Assembly (NCBI GenBank): GCA_947044405.1
Contig: CAMRHE010000331.1
Span: 992,001 to 1,056,000, forward strand
Source of the DNA: Leptodactylus fallax
Lineage: Eukaryota; Chordata; Amphibia; Anura; Leptodactylidae
Reading direction: 5' to 3'
Length of the DNA stretch: 64,000 bases
Below the pieces are notes generated by a model that searched no databases, was not told the DNA's origin, and was given only the letters and a program-made list of their open reading frames with translations. A program made the translations under genes and the position numbers. Shown here in pieces: positions 1 to 11,053 of the stretch (within the stretch, counting starts at the first letter, position 1; the number at the start of each line of letters is the position of its first letter).

Positions 1-700
1 CCAGGCTGCTCTCCTCCAGTTTTCCACTTCTGTGGTAACCGGTTCATTGGTTCATTGGAGTTCCATTCACCACTCTTTCTAGTGACAGTTTTTTTTTCAG
101 CCTTATAAACTATCCATCCATCGACTTCAATTTTGTAAGGCATGTAGCAAAAAACACTTATTAACCTCTTAAGGACGCAGGGTAGCTTGGGGGTTAAGCT
201 TTTTTCATATTCTCCATCTTGGCCTTCCAAAATTCATAACTTCCTCTTTTGACATAGCTACAGTATGTCTATTCTATTCTAACACTAATCTGCCTGTGTA
301 TAATTGCTTGATTCTCTAAGTCCTCCTATAACTATTGCTGGACTTCCTGAATTTTCTGAACTGTGCTACCTATAGTATAGCTATATGGCCATTTTTTTTA
401 CTACGGCCATTTTTGTTTTTCTGAAGTTAATCGTCATTTGTTCGGTTATGTTAAAGACCAAGTTATTTTGAATATTCGGGATGAACCTGGCTTGTTACGA
501 ACCAATTTGCCCATCTCTAGTCCAGAAACGCAGCAAAGTTAGCTCCTAGGTTTTCAACCACCCAATTGGTGCCACCCCAGTTCCAACACTAGGTGGGATT
601 ATCTGCTTCCTTCAGTTCTTCCTCACTGGACCATTTCCTGCCCCAAATTCAACAGGGCAAGCCATTGCTTCTACTGCCCCTCTCTCGTTTCCCAGCGGTA
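1..700. repeat. Intron sequence of an off-window ZNF copy
   Basis: No gene is visible. The first ~190 bases align with 11,262-11,450 and 55,325-55,515, which lie just upstream (minus strand) of finger exons, so the window opens in the intron of another ZNF copy whose finger exon is off the left edge. A TTAACCTCTTAAGGACGCAGGG-type repeat end begins at 161. A hAT-like end (minus strand CTAGAGATGGGCGAA type) lies near 505-522. Basis: direct comparison of copies within the window. Confidence 0.6.
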
Positions 701-720
701 ATGTAAAGCGCTCAATGACT

Positions 721-968
721 GGCACATTCTGGTGTGTCTATTTGAGCAGCAGATGGCGGTGAATGACTACTGCATGCAGAAAATCAAATGGACAATATAT
801 TATTTTGAAATCCGCCATTGGAGGCTCATGAGTGAAGTGTGTCGCCTTCTGGAGCCAATTGAAGAGGCCACCAAATGTGTCAGCAGCAGGGAAAACTGCA
901 GCATCAGTGATGCTATCCCTTTAATATATATCTTACAGGAAACACAGTCATGCAGTGAGAGATGGTAG
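721..968 (+). pseudogene. hAT transposase C-terminal fragment
   Basis: The frame opening at 732 reads FEQQM..NDYC, HWRLMSEVC, LLEPIEEATKCVS and AIPLIYIL. This order (W..L..VC..L.P.EEATK.VS....SDAIPLI) is the C-terminal part of hAT-family transposases. It is 78 codons long, has a downstream in-frame stop and no catalytic DDE region, so it is a fossil. Homologous fragments lie at 12,060-12,150, 27,775-27,950 and 61,078-61,338, each inside a ZNF intron, so the insertion predates the duplication of the locus. Confidence 0.7.
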
Positions 969-2040
969 AACAATTTCTACTTCTTGGTCACCACCTCTGT
1001 GGTAGTGAAAGAGGAACTGGATGACGAGGATTAGGACGAAGTGGCAGATCATGATGAGGTGAAGGAGGATGAGGAGAAGACTTTCCTTCATGATTCGTTT
1101 TATTGTCAAAAAGAGGAGAACACAAGCTCTGGACCTCCTTTTCATGGGGAATAGTTAGTTATTCCACCACTCACTCCAGTGGTAAAGAGGTCATTTTATC
1201 TCAACTTCCCAATTATCCAAATTGTCCTCAGGAAAGTCAAGAAGGACAAGGTGGAAGTCTTTGCAGTGAATCCTCTGTGGCCCTCTCTCCCTCTTCAGGT
1301 CATAGGCACTGCTCGGTTGAACTGAGCATGAATGTGTAGGATAGATATTGGAGTGCACCTGTCTTATGTACAGGGCTAGCTTTATAGGATCTAATGGTTT
1401 CATAATCCCAAAACTAGACAAATTCTCCCCCATTATTATTGCTCTCATTGACCAAAAAAATTACGTTGCTGTAATTAAATAAAACTTTTGTTTATAAGAT
1501 GAAATGAGATACAGTTGGAACTGGAGGTATACAGGTTCTGTAGGATATCCTGTGGCTCATTTGCCCACAGATGTTTCAGCTGGGTCTATAGATCCTTCAC
1601 ACTCATAGGTTGCTGAGGCTGAAGTCCAAGCTGGTCCCATAAATGTCTGAATAGCGATAAACCTGAAAAAGTGTTGTAATCTGGCAGTGACATTCCTGGG
1701 AAGCCCTCACTGAAGGAAACCTCTCCACACCCAGCAGACCCCTGGACAAGAGACTCAACAGCCTGACAGAGGTGCAGCCAGACCCTGTCCTCTCCACCAT
1801 GAGATACCTCATGCAGAGCACCCCCATCACCACCACATCAAGGCAGCAGTACGCCACCCGAGTCCCACAGAAGGAGGGACACAGAAAGGTACAGGGGAAA
1901 GAGGAGGTGACCAGACTTCAGCAATGGCTCCTCTATGGAGTCTTTCGCCACTTCTGGGCACTTAATACCCTCAGATAAGGTCCCACAGTTACCTGGGAAA
2001 AAAACTCCCAATTCTTCCTTCCATAGAACAGGAAATAAAA
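969..2040. repeat. Duplicated intron block of unknown origin
   Basis: Homologous to 12,150-12,835, 27,950-29,040 and 61,340-62,005. The start (about 990-1,260) is purine-rich and would read as an acidic, stop-broken continuation of the hAT remnant. The stretch 1,690-1,975 keeps a short open frame (QSTPITTTS.., KVQGKEEVTRLQ) conserved between copies, but I recognise no family. A segment of about 380 bases (1,285-1,664) is absent from the copy at 12,465. Confidence 0.55.
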
Positions 2041-3010
2041 CTACCGCCCTTTCCTTACCACAAATACACTAAAGACACTTATTGTTGCCCTGATTCACTC
2101 TCGCCTTGACTACTGTAACTCCTTACTAATCGGTCTTCCCCTTACTAAACTCTCCCCTCTACAATCTATTCTGAATGCGGCGGCCAGGCTCATCTATCAG
2201 TCTAGACGCTACAGCGAGGCCTCCGGTCTGTGCCGGTCACTACATTGGCTGCCTATTCAATACAGAATACAATATAAACTTATCCCCGTCATCCACAAGG
2301 CTCTCCATAATGCTGCACCTCCCTACATTTCCTCCCTCATCTCTGTCTATCGCCCAACCCGTACTCTCCATTCACTCAATGACCTAAGACTAACATCCTC
2401 TATTATCAGAACCTCCCACGCTCGTATACAAGACTTCTCCCGAGTTGCACCACTTCTCTGGAATGCTCTATCCCGGACTATTAGATTAACCCCCAATTTC
2501 CACAGCTTCAAGCGTAAACTAAAGACATATCTTTTCAGACAGGCCTATCACAACTCCTAATGTAAACCCTTCTGTAGTTAGAATCCCTAAAACATACCCT
2601 CCTCTGTTCACGCTCCCGCATTACCTCACAGGATATGATGCCGTATCAGACTAACTTTATATGTCCAGGCACCATCTGCACGTTAAAGGACACGACTGTT
2701 GACGGCTCATACAGATTTATATATGTGTAATGACAGTAACCTCTATTACAGAATTGTCTGACCATTGTACAAGCAATGCTACCTCTGATGCCGCCCCTGC
2801 TACCTCCTGTGTCACCCCCTCTACCTCATAGATTGTAAGCTCTTGTGAGCAGGGCCCTCAGTCCCAGAGTGTGAATTTAATATTTCTTTGTAATGTATCT
2901 TTTTTGTCTGTACAGTACTTGAACCCTACAAATTGTACAGTGTTGCGGAATATGTTGGCGCTATATAAATAAAAATTATTATTATATAAATAAAAATTAT
3001 TATTATTAAT
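2041..3010 (+). mobile_element. L2-type LINE, 3' fragment
   Basis: The sequence translates, with breaks, as the C-terminal end of an L2/CR1-group reverse transcriptase: LQSILNAAARLIYQS, LHWLPIQYRIQYKL, KALHNAAPPYIS, RVAPLLWNALSR, FKRKLKTYLFRQAY. It is followed by a 3' UTR with the GTAAGCTCTTGTGAGCAGGG block and a GGCGCTATATAAATAAAAATTATT tail (2,958-3,007). That tail is typical of amphibian L2 elements. It is 5'-truncated. It sits where the linker exons and the KRAB cassette would be expected in this ZNF unit. Confidence 0.85.
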
Positions 3011-3488
3011 ACCGTGTACTATGTACACAGTGTAAAGTTAAACTGGACAATTGCAAATTCTGCAGTGTGAATATGCCCTATTTGTTGCCTCTATGTCCAC
3101 ATTTTGGCGCACGGTGTCACAGTTTCGCTCATGTCCAGTTTCTGGCAGACAACGCCTTTCCCATGAAGCCACAAACCTCCTTTTTGTACAAGCTGTAAAA
3201 GTGTCTAAAACTCCCGATAAATGCGGCACAAGACATCTTAGACGTTATATGGTGGAAATGACGGCAGAATTGTGGTGTATTTTACTTAGTAAATCTCCCC
3301 GTGGTACAGGCAGTGATACATCCTTCTTGGCTCCGTTCACACAGGACATACACGCAGCAGGTCAGTCTCTGGGGCACTTGCTGGTGACTGACCCGCTGTG
3401 ATATACAGTAATAGTATAATGGAGGAGATGTCACCAAATACTAAAACCCCCGGGGCCGCAGACTTATGGAGAGATCCAAAAGTAATAC

Positions 3489-3595
3489 GGTCTGTGTTAC
3501 CCATAGCAACCAATCACAGCGCAGCTTTCACTTCTCAAAGGCAACACATAAAATGAAAACTGTGCTGTGATTGGTTGCTACAGGCAACAGAGACC
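3489..3595. repeat. Palindromic repeat with paired CCAAT boxes
   Basis: Two arms of about 42 bases are inverted around a ~22-base spacer. The left arm has CCAAT at 3,510-3,514 and the right arm ATTGG at 3,570-3,574. Counterparts: 18,339-18,445 and 31,926-32,032. The form is that of a small foldback repeat (MITE-like); it could still supply NF-Y sites. Confidence 0.65.
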
Positions 3596-3895
3596 GTTTG
3601 ATAAAACTGCCCCAGACGAGGTGTCAGATAGTAGTGAAGAGCCCCATAATAATCCTGCCAGGACTGTGAGCGTCCACCTACCTCCTCCTGTACAGCAGCC
3701 ATGGTTACAAGACCTCTGATGATGTCACATGTGCCGCTTCAGTAGATTTTAAATCTTTGTGTGCTGAAAGATCGCTGATGATGTCGCAGTCATGTGATCA
3801 GTCAAGGAGTCACATGATCAGGTGTTACAGGTGAAGATATGGTGGATTCTAGAATGGAGCGGGTAAAATAAAGAGCTGCCTGGTCTGCCGTGGAT

Positions 3896-3909
3896 CCAGT
3901 AGGTGGCGC
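3896..3909 (+). promoter_or_regulatory. CTCF-core-like motif
   Basis: CCAGTAGGTGGCGC fits the CTCF core CCASYAGRKGGC. The identical 14-mer occurs at 18,739-18,752 and 32,325-32,338, at the same place about 100 bases from each minisatellite. Binding is inferred from the motif alone. Confidence 0.45.
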
Positions 3910-4007
3910 TGCTTCCTGTGACTGTTAGGCTAGGTTCACATTACCGTTACTTACTGTCCATTGTTCTTATCCGTCACAAGACATATATACTTATCCCTGA
4001 AGTTATG

Positions 4008-4232
4008 TGTATGTAGTAGAGTTGTCTGTGTGTGACGTGTATGTAGCGGAGCCGTCTGTGTGTGATGTGTATGTAGCAGAGCTGTCTGTGTGTGACATGT
4101 ATGTAGCAGAGCTGTCTGTGTGTGATGTGTATGTAGCAGAGCTGTCTGTGTGTGACGTGTATGTAGTGGAGCCGTTTGTGTGTGATGTGTATGTAGCAGA
4201 GCTGTCTGTGTGTGACATGTATGTAGCAGAGC
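4008..4232. repeat. 30-bp minisatellite, about 7-8 copies
   Basis: Tandem 30-bp units built on GTGTATGTAGCAGAGC followed by TGTCTGTGTGTGAC, with most changes at fixed positions (CAG/CGG/TAG/TGG, GAC/GAT). The 30-bp period keeps frames open on both strands, which creates spurious ORFs. The same array has about 9 copies at 18,866-19,135 and about 20 at 32,437-33,052. Confidence 0.95.
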
Positions 4233-5270
4233 ACCATTTTACTGCCACTGGGGCTAGCGATTCATTACCTTGACAGGATTTTCTGGCATTATCTTCTATT
4301 ACAGGCTCCTCTAAGCATTGCGTTAGTGATCAGATTCCCTGGGGTCAGTAAAAAAAACAAAAAATCAAAAGAGCCGAGCCGTCATTTTTTTCTCTGTTGC
4401 ACTTCTGTTTCAAAATTTGAATAAAAAGCTATCAGAGCAATAGACATTCCCCAAAATAGTATAACTAAAAATGTACATCTGGCCTGGCAATAAAAGACGT
4501 GCTATGCCTCCCCATTACACAAACATATAAAAAAGTTGCAGGTTTGGTTTTTTTTGCAAAGTTTTGGATCTTTTTAAGGGGTTAAAATAAAAAATAAAAA
4601 AACTATATAAATGTGGCATCCCTGGAATTGTACTGACTCACAGAATACAAGTGACATGTCATTTTGGCTGCACAGTTAGCGCCATAAAAACAAAACCTGT
4701 AAGAAAGTCACTGAAATGTACTTTTTCTCCAATTCCACCCCATTCAGAATTTTTTTCCAGCTTCCTAGTACATCATACAAAATAATAAATGGGACCATTA
4801 CGAAGTAAAATTTGTCCTGCAAACATTAAGCCCTCACATGACTCTGTGAACTGAAAAATAAAAAAAAGCTATTGGGTTTGGAGGGCGGGGAGTCAAAAAT
4901 GAAAAACGAATATTAAAAAATGCTTGTGGCAGGAAGGGGTTAAATGTAGAAAAATAAATAAAATATCTCCTGCCCTGTGCGAGTTCTTGGATGTTTAAGA
5001 TGTGATATGTTGAAAAAATGTTCCCCGTATTTAGAACATGAAAGTGTTTTGCTGAGGTATTTTCTGTAGGATTAGGGAGGATTCAGCTGAATGAGGAGGT
5101 GTCAGTGGTGAGTACATGGATATCTGTAAGCCCCAATCACAAGTATTGGACAAACCTTTCTGTAATAAATCTGACAAATGTGAATTCACCCTAGTGATGA
5201 CCGATCATTTTTCATGTACAGTACGCTGTGATATCTGATATTTAGCAAGGTCTGATTTCGCTCCTACCCT
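4233..5270. other. Duplicated block with one decayed zinc finger
   Basis: Aligns with 19,136-20,310 and 33,053-34,080. It is AT-rich and without a coding frame except for a finger relic: on the minus strand at about 5,048-4,969 it reads SCPKYGEHFFN.S.L and RTRTGQE. That is a C2H2 finger with the second Cys and last His lost. It marks the 3' end of an old finger exon whose longer remains are at 20.0-21.0 and 33.8-34.7 kb. Confidence 0.5.
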
Positions 5271-5925
5271 TCTGCGCTGCCGTGTGCCCAAACATCAGTT
5301 TACACCCACATGTGGGATATTTCTGTGCTCGGTAGAAATTGCATAAGAAACTGTGAGATGCATTTTCTCTATTAACCTTTTGCGAGTGTGTTAATTTTAC
5401 GGTTAAATGAACGTATTATTGAAAAAAAATGAAATATTTAAATTTCACCTCCATATTATTTTAATTTCCGTGAAATGCTTAAAGGGTTAACAAGCTTTCC
5501 AAATGCTGTTTTGAATTACTTGAGGGGTGAAGTTTTGAAAATGGGGTGATTCATGGAGGTTTCTAATATATAGGCCTTTATAATCCCCTTCAGAACTGAA
5601 GTGGTCCCTAAAAACTTAGTTTGGGAAATTTTCTTGTAAATCTGGAAAATCACTGTTACACTTGTAAGCTTTATAATGTCCAAAATAAATGAAAGGACGA
5701 TTAAAAGACGATGCCGATATAAAGCAGAGATATGTAGATAATATTTATTAATGTATTTCTGTGATATGACTATCTGAAAAGCAGACCATTTCACATTTTG
5801 AAAATTGCGATTTTTTTCCATCAAATTTCATATTTTTTTTTATAAATAAATACAAAAATATTGATTAGCGTTTACCACTAATGTGAAATACAATCTGTCA
5901 GGAAAAACAGTCTCAAAATCACTTA
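5271..5925. repeat. Anuran TTAA-type dispersed repeat, left part
   Basis: Matches 51,330-51,937 closely and continues at 7,104-7,215 after the Tc1 insertion, ending in AAGGGGTTAA. The ..GGGTTAA / TTAACC ends suggest a non-autonomous DNA transposon of the TTAA-target type (piggyBac/Kolobok-like), but this assignment is inference. No coding capacity is seen. Confidence 0.5.
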
Positions 5926-7103
5926 CAGTGCCTTGCGAACGTATTCAGCCCCCTTGAACTGTTCAACCTTTTGCCACATTTCAGGCTTCAAACATAAAGA
6001 TATAAAATTTTAATTTTTTGGTGAAGAATCAACAACAAGTGGGACACAATTGTGAAGTGGAACGAAATTTATTGGTTATTTTAAAGTTTTGTAAAAAATA
6101 AAAAACTGAAAAGTGGGGCGCGCAATATTATTCGGCCCCTTTATTTTCAGTGCATCAAACTCACTCCAGAAGTTCAGTGAGGATCTCTGAATGATCCAAT
6201 GTTGTCCTAAATGACTGATGATGATAAATATAATCCACCTGTGTGTAATCAAGTCCCCGTATAAATGCACCTGCTCTGTGATAGTCTCAGGGTTCTGTTT
6301 AAAGCGCAGAGAGCATCATGAAGACCAAGGAACACACCAGGCAGGTCCGTGATACGGTTGTGGAGAAGTTTAAAGCCGGATTTGGATACAAAAAGATTTC
6401 CCAAACTTTACACATCCCAAGGAGCACATGGTGGTGGTAGCATCATGGTTTGGGCCTGCTTTTCTTCAGCAGGGACAGGGAAGATGGTTAAAATTAATGG
6501 GAAGATGGATGGAGCCAAATACAGGACCATTCTGGAAGAAAACCTGTTGGAGTCTGCAAAAGACCTGAGACTGGGACGGAGATTTATCTTCCAACAAGAC
6601 AATGATCCCAAACATAAAGAAAATCTACAATGGAATGGTTCACAAATAAACGTATCCAGGTGTTAGAATGGCCAAGTCAAAGTCCAGACCTGAATCCAAT
6701 CGGGAATCTGTGGAAAGAGCTGAAAACTGCTGTTCACAAACGCTCTCCATCCAACCTCACTGAGCTCCAGCTGTTTTCCAAGGAAGAATAGGCAAGAATT
6801 TCAATCTCTCGATGTGCAGAACTGATACATACCCCAAGCGACTTGCAACTGTAATCGCCGCAAAAGGTGGCGCTACAAAGTATTAACTTAAGGGGGTCGA
6901 ATAATTTGGCACGCCCCACTTTTCATTTCTTTATTTTTTACAAACGTTTAAAATATCCAATAAATTTCGTTCCACTTCACGATTGTGTCCCACTTGTTGA
7001 TTCTTCACCAAAAAATTAAAATTTTATATCCTTATGTTTGAAGCCTGAAATGTTCCAAAAGGTTGAAAAGTTCAAGGGGGCCGAATACTTTCGCAAGGCA
7101 CTG
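5926..7103 (+). mobile_element. Tc1/mariner element, internally deleted
   Basis: About 1.18 kb flanked by TA dinucleotides (5,924-5,925 and 7,104-7,105). Both ends begin CAGTGCCTTGCGAA-like and form long inverted repeats of about 180-200 bases. The paralogous site at 51,925-51,937 lacks the element and reads straight through CTTATGTAA, which confirms the TA target duplication. Confidence 0.92.
6319..6800 (+). pseudogene. Tc1 transposase, internally deleted
   Basis: Begins MKTKEHTRQVRDTVVEKF with part of the first helix-turn-helix (GYKKISQTL..PRST). It then jumps directly to the HGGGSIMVWACFSSAG region and on to IFQQDNDPKH. The middle of the protein, including the first catalytic Asp, is missing. 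A frame change near 6,640 puts the [15 protein letters not shown] region in another frame. Not functional; the ends could still be mobilised in trans. Confidence 0.88.
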
Positions 7104-7482
7104 TATGTAAGTGAAAGCATCTCAAAGTTATTGCCATATAAAGTGACATGTCAGTTTTGAAAAACGAGGCCTGGTCCTTAACACACTTTTGGGCTGTGTC
7201 TTTAAGGGGTTAAGGAATAAGCTGTTCACCATCTCCTTCTCACAAGCACTTGTATTTGTACCTGTTAACGACATTTTGAGAAAAGAGTCAGAGAAGACAA
7301 AGAAACCCCACTCACACATTCATGCGTCTCTCCAACAGACGCAAACACACATTAAAAAGGTAATGGGTTCGCAAAGTAACAACAAAGTAACATTGAATTG
7401 AATTATTTAATATCCAAGGGGTTCAGTGCTATAGGTAACAAAAGGAAAAATGAAAGGATGACAAGACAGCAAATAAGTTTTT
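7104..7482. repeat. TTAA repeat right end and ZNF 3' flank
   Basis: Continues the repeat at 5,271-5,925 up to the AAGGGGTTAA end near 7,204-7,214. It then continues as unit sequence shared with 52,560-52,845. No gene is seen. Confidence 0.5.
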
Positions 7483-7498
7483 AAAATAAAAGGAGAAA

Positions 7499-8877
7499 GC
7501 CATATCCCATTCTGGGCGGCTATGCCAGCATACACCAGATGGGTGCAGATAGAGAAGCTATGGCTGGCACCCATGCATCCTAACGCGCTTCTGTGGGTCA
7601 GCTCCCCCCCCCACCCCCCCTGCCTCGTACCTGTTGGGCCCCATTCGGTTTACTAGATCTATCTGGTCTACCTGTTGTGCTAGATTCTCCCTGATGTCCC
7701 CGCGCTCATCTATGGTCTCCATACTATACAACCCCCTTCTCCCAGAGAGCCTGACTTCTGCCATGACTAAAGTGTGGTCTGAAGCTGGCCTTTACCGGAT
7801 TGCTGATATGGTTGACCCTGGAACCTTGGAACTCAGGTCCTTTGCTTATCTTACAGCTAATCAAAACCTGCCAAGTACTGAATGGTTCCATTACTTGCAG
7901 GTGGTTCACTTTGTCCGCTCCCTCCATGGGTCTCTTAAGGTGTCACTCCCCACCGCTTTTGAAAAGATTTGCCGTGCAGGCACGTCCACTAGGGGCTTTA
8001 TATCCTCTATTTACCAACTTCTTAACTCACAAACTACAGGCTCTCCTGTTAATCATCGCTATATGCTTAAATGGGAGGAGGCGGTGGGTAAACCCATCTC
8101 CCAGGAACAGTGGCGGATTGTATGGTCTCGGGCCCAGAAATCATCTCAGTGCATTACGTTTAGGGAAACGCAGTATAAGCTGTTGATGCATTGGTATCAT
8201 ACTCCGGCTCTCCTTCATACTTTAAACCCATTAGTTCCCCCATGGTGCTGGCGCTGTGGAGCTGCGGTGGGTACCCTGCACCATATCTTTTGGACGTGCC
8301 CTCTCATCCTCGGTTTTTGGAGGGAGGTCAGGACTCTGACGACTGCTCTCTTTTTGCAAGAGGTTCCTCTTGACCCTCTTCTTTATCTCCTGAACCTTCC
8401 CCCCAGACACCTGAGCAATAAGTCATCCAGGCTTTTCTTGCATCTTTGTACTGCAGCTAAAACTCTCATAGCTAGAAACTGGAAGAAGGTGAGTCCCCCA
8501 TCTAGTCTTGAGCTTGTGGCTAGAATGAAGGATGTGAGGAGTCTTGAATACCTGACTGCTGGCCTACATAATTCACGGGAAGCCTTTGGGGCTATTTGGG
8601 CACCCTGGGACATGTATTGTACATTACAGGGTCTCTGATCTCTAGTCCTCTCCTTCCCTCCCCCCCCTTCCCTTTGGTCCTACCCTTGTCTTCTAAACCC
8701 CTCCATTCCCCCCTCCCTTGTTCACTGCTTAATTTAAATGCATATTGCTTAAGGGGGAGGAGGCAGATAGCCTCTATTTACCTCAATGCTTCCTGTTTGT
8801 TTGATTATTATTGTTTTTTTGTTTTTTCTTTATTCCTTGTTAATGAAAAATTTTTCAATAAAATTACAGTTATATAA
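7499..8877 (+). mobile_element. Tx1/L1-clade LINE, 5'-truncated
   Basis: A 1.38-kb insertion bounded by a 16-bp direct repeat (AAAATAAAAGGAGAAA at 7,483-7,498 and 8,878-8,893). The paralogous site at about 52,838-52,853 carries that sequence once and no insert. The 3' end has AATAAA (8,858-8,863). Target-primed reverse transcription with 5' truncation explains all of this. Confidence 0.9.
7634..8638 (+). pseudogene. C-terminal part of a Tx1/L1-like ORF2
   Basis: The 334-codon frame covers the region downstream of reverse transcriptase in L1/Tx1 LINE ORF2 proteins. Seen: the repeated W-rich pattern (W..V..RAQKSS, YKLLMHWYHTPALLH) and the C-terminal zinc-knuckle-like segment WCWRCG..VGTLHHIFWTC followed by FWREV. 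An upstream piece of the same protein (TRWVQIEKLWLAP, 7,531-7,660) is in another frame, broken near a C-rich run. No reverse transcriptase motifs remain, so this is a dead 3' fragment. Confidence 0.85.
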
Positions 8878-8893
8878 AAAATAAAAGGAGAAA

Positions 8894-9813
8894 AAAAAAC
8901 TGAATAAACCTGATAATTTGAGGTCTTTTGTTTCCTGTAGCTTGGAGGAGCTGTCAGGTGGGTTGGGCACACCTGGCTTTTTTGCTGGCTTCCAAAATAT
9001 GACAAAATTCCAAAGCCTTAACGGTTTTTTGGAAGGTGAAGCTCCTGGTTTGTGAACACACCCACTGTCAGGGTGACCCCCTACACTCCTTTTCCTGATT
9101 GTAGAAAGTTAGGAAATGAACATTTGCATCGCTATCTGGCAGAGCTGGAAGCCACAGTGGCCTGAGGTCACTCTCAGGTCACAACCTTCCTCTCTTGTTC
9201 CATTCTGGGTTTCGTTAGGGACATCTGGTCATAAAGCAATAAACCTGGCTTAGCCGGACATCTTACCAATGTAATATACTAATGACACATGTATAAACAC
9301 TACATTCACTAATGCTATAGACATGAACAATAGAATTCACTAATGATATATACACCAGTGGGGCTCCCGTCATCACAAAGTCCCATCCTCCAACTAGAGA
9401 GAGGAAAGTGATATTCAAGGAGATGAAGTTATCCTAAAAGGGGTAAAGTAAGAGGCTTCCTTCTTAACTCCAACAATACATCTGTCTCCAATAGTAGCCA
9501 ATACACAGTCCACATTAATAGAACAAGATCAAGTCTTGTCCCTCCTGAAAGATCTAAAAATGCCAGAGAAACTTCAACAGAGAATTGCTTCCTTATGCTG
9601 GAGAACAACATGCTCTATGAAGGGAGACCATGAGAACCCTGGGCCTATAGAGGTCATGAAGACAACCTCCTGTCATATCGCACTCCTGAAAAACCAATTA
9701 CCAGTAGAATTAATCCCCCCTATTCTATACAGAAAATGACCATTTCTATACCAAGACTGGTTTATCTTTTATAAAATAAATCAAGATAGAAAATATTATA
9801 TATGAAGAAGGAT
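8894..9813. other. 3' flank of the finger exon
   Basis: Shared with 52,860-54,130 and partly with 26,780-27,030. The part from 9,560 to 9,813 is well conserved in all three finger-gene copies and lies beyond the poly(A) signal in the minus-strand sense. The 53-kb copy has about 370 extra bases (53,430-53,820). No coding gene is supported. Confidence 0.45.
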
Positions 9814-9819
9814 TTTATT
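9814..9819 (-). promoter_or_regulatory. Poly(A) signal AATAAA of the ZNF gene
   Basis: TTTATT on the plus strand is AATAAA on the minus strand, about 140 bases beyond the stop codon. The same signal stands at 27,034-27,039 and 54,136-54,141 in the paralogues. Confidence 0.7.
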
Positions 9820-9869
9820 AACACATGGTGAACAAATATACTGTAAAACTGCTCATATAAAAACATTCT

Positions 9870-9958
9870 CAACATGAAAAGGACTTCTCTCCTGTGTGAG
9901 CTTTTTGACGTTTAACGAGATACGTTTTGCGAGTAAAACATTTTCCACATACAGAACA
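9870..9958 (-). pseudogene. Extra finger stranded beyond the stop codon
   Basis: Directly after the TAA (9,959-9,961) the same frame continues [16 protein letters not shown], then RQKAH and a GEKSFSC end. This is a finger with its first His replaced by Arg. In the copies at 27.1 and 54.2 kb the same stranded finger keeps both Cys and both His. Confidence 0.8.

Positions 9959-11053
<1,095 letters not shown>

Larger units (their letters stand above)
3011..4007. other. Upstream block of a ZNF unit
   Basis: No ORF is credible. The block aligns with 17,100-18,865 and 30,420-32,436, though shorter here, and contains the CCAAT palindrome and CTCF-like motif listed separately. Repeated TGATGATGTCA (CRE-like) and TCACATGA (E-box-like) motifs lie at about 3,716-3,820. 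In the other units this block lies upstream (minus-strand sense) of the KRAB cassette; here the cassette is missing. Confidence 0.5.

Noticed and set aside
1690..1978. Conserved short ORF (QSTPITTTS.., KVQGKEEVTRLQ) as a small gene
   Set aside because: It recurs only inside the duplicated intron block, has no start context or family match, and reading frames differ between copies.
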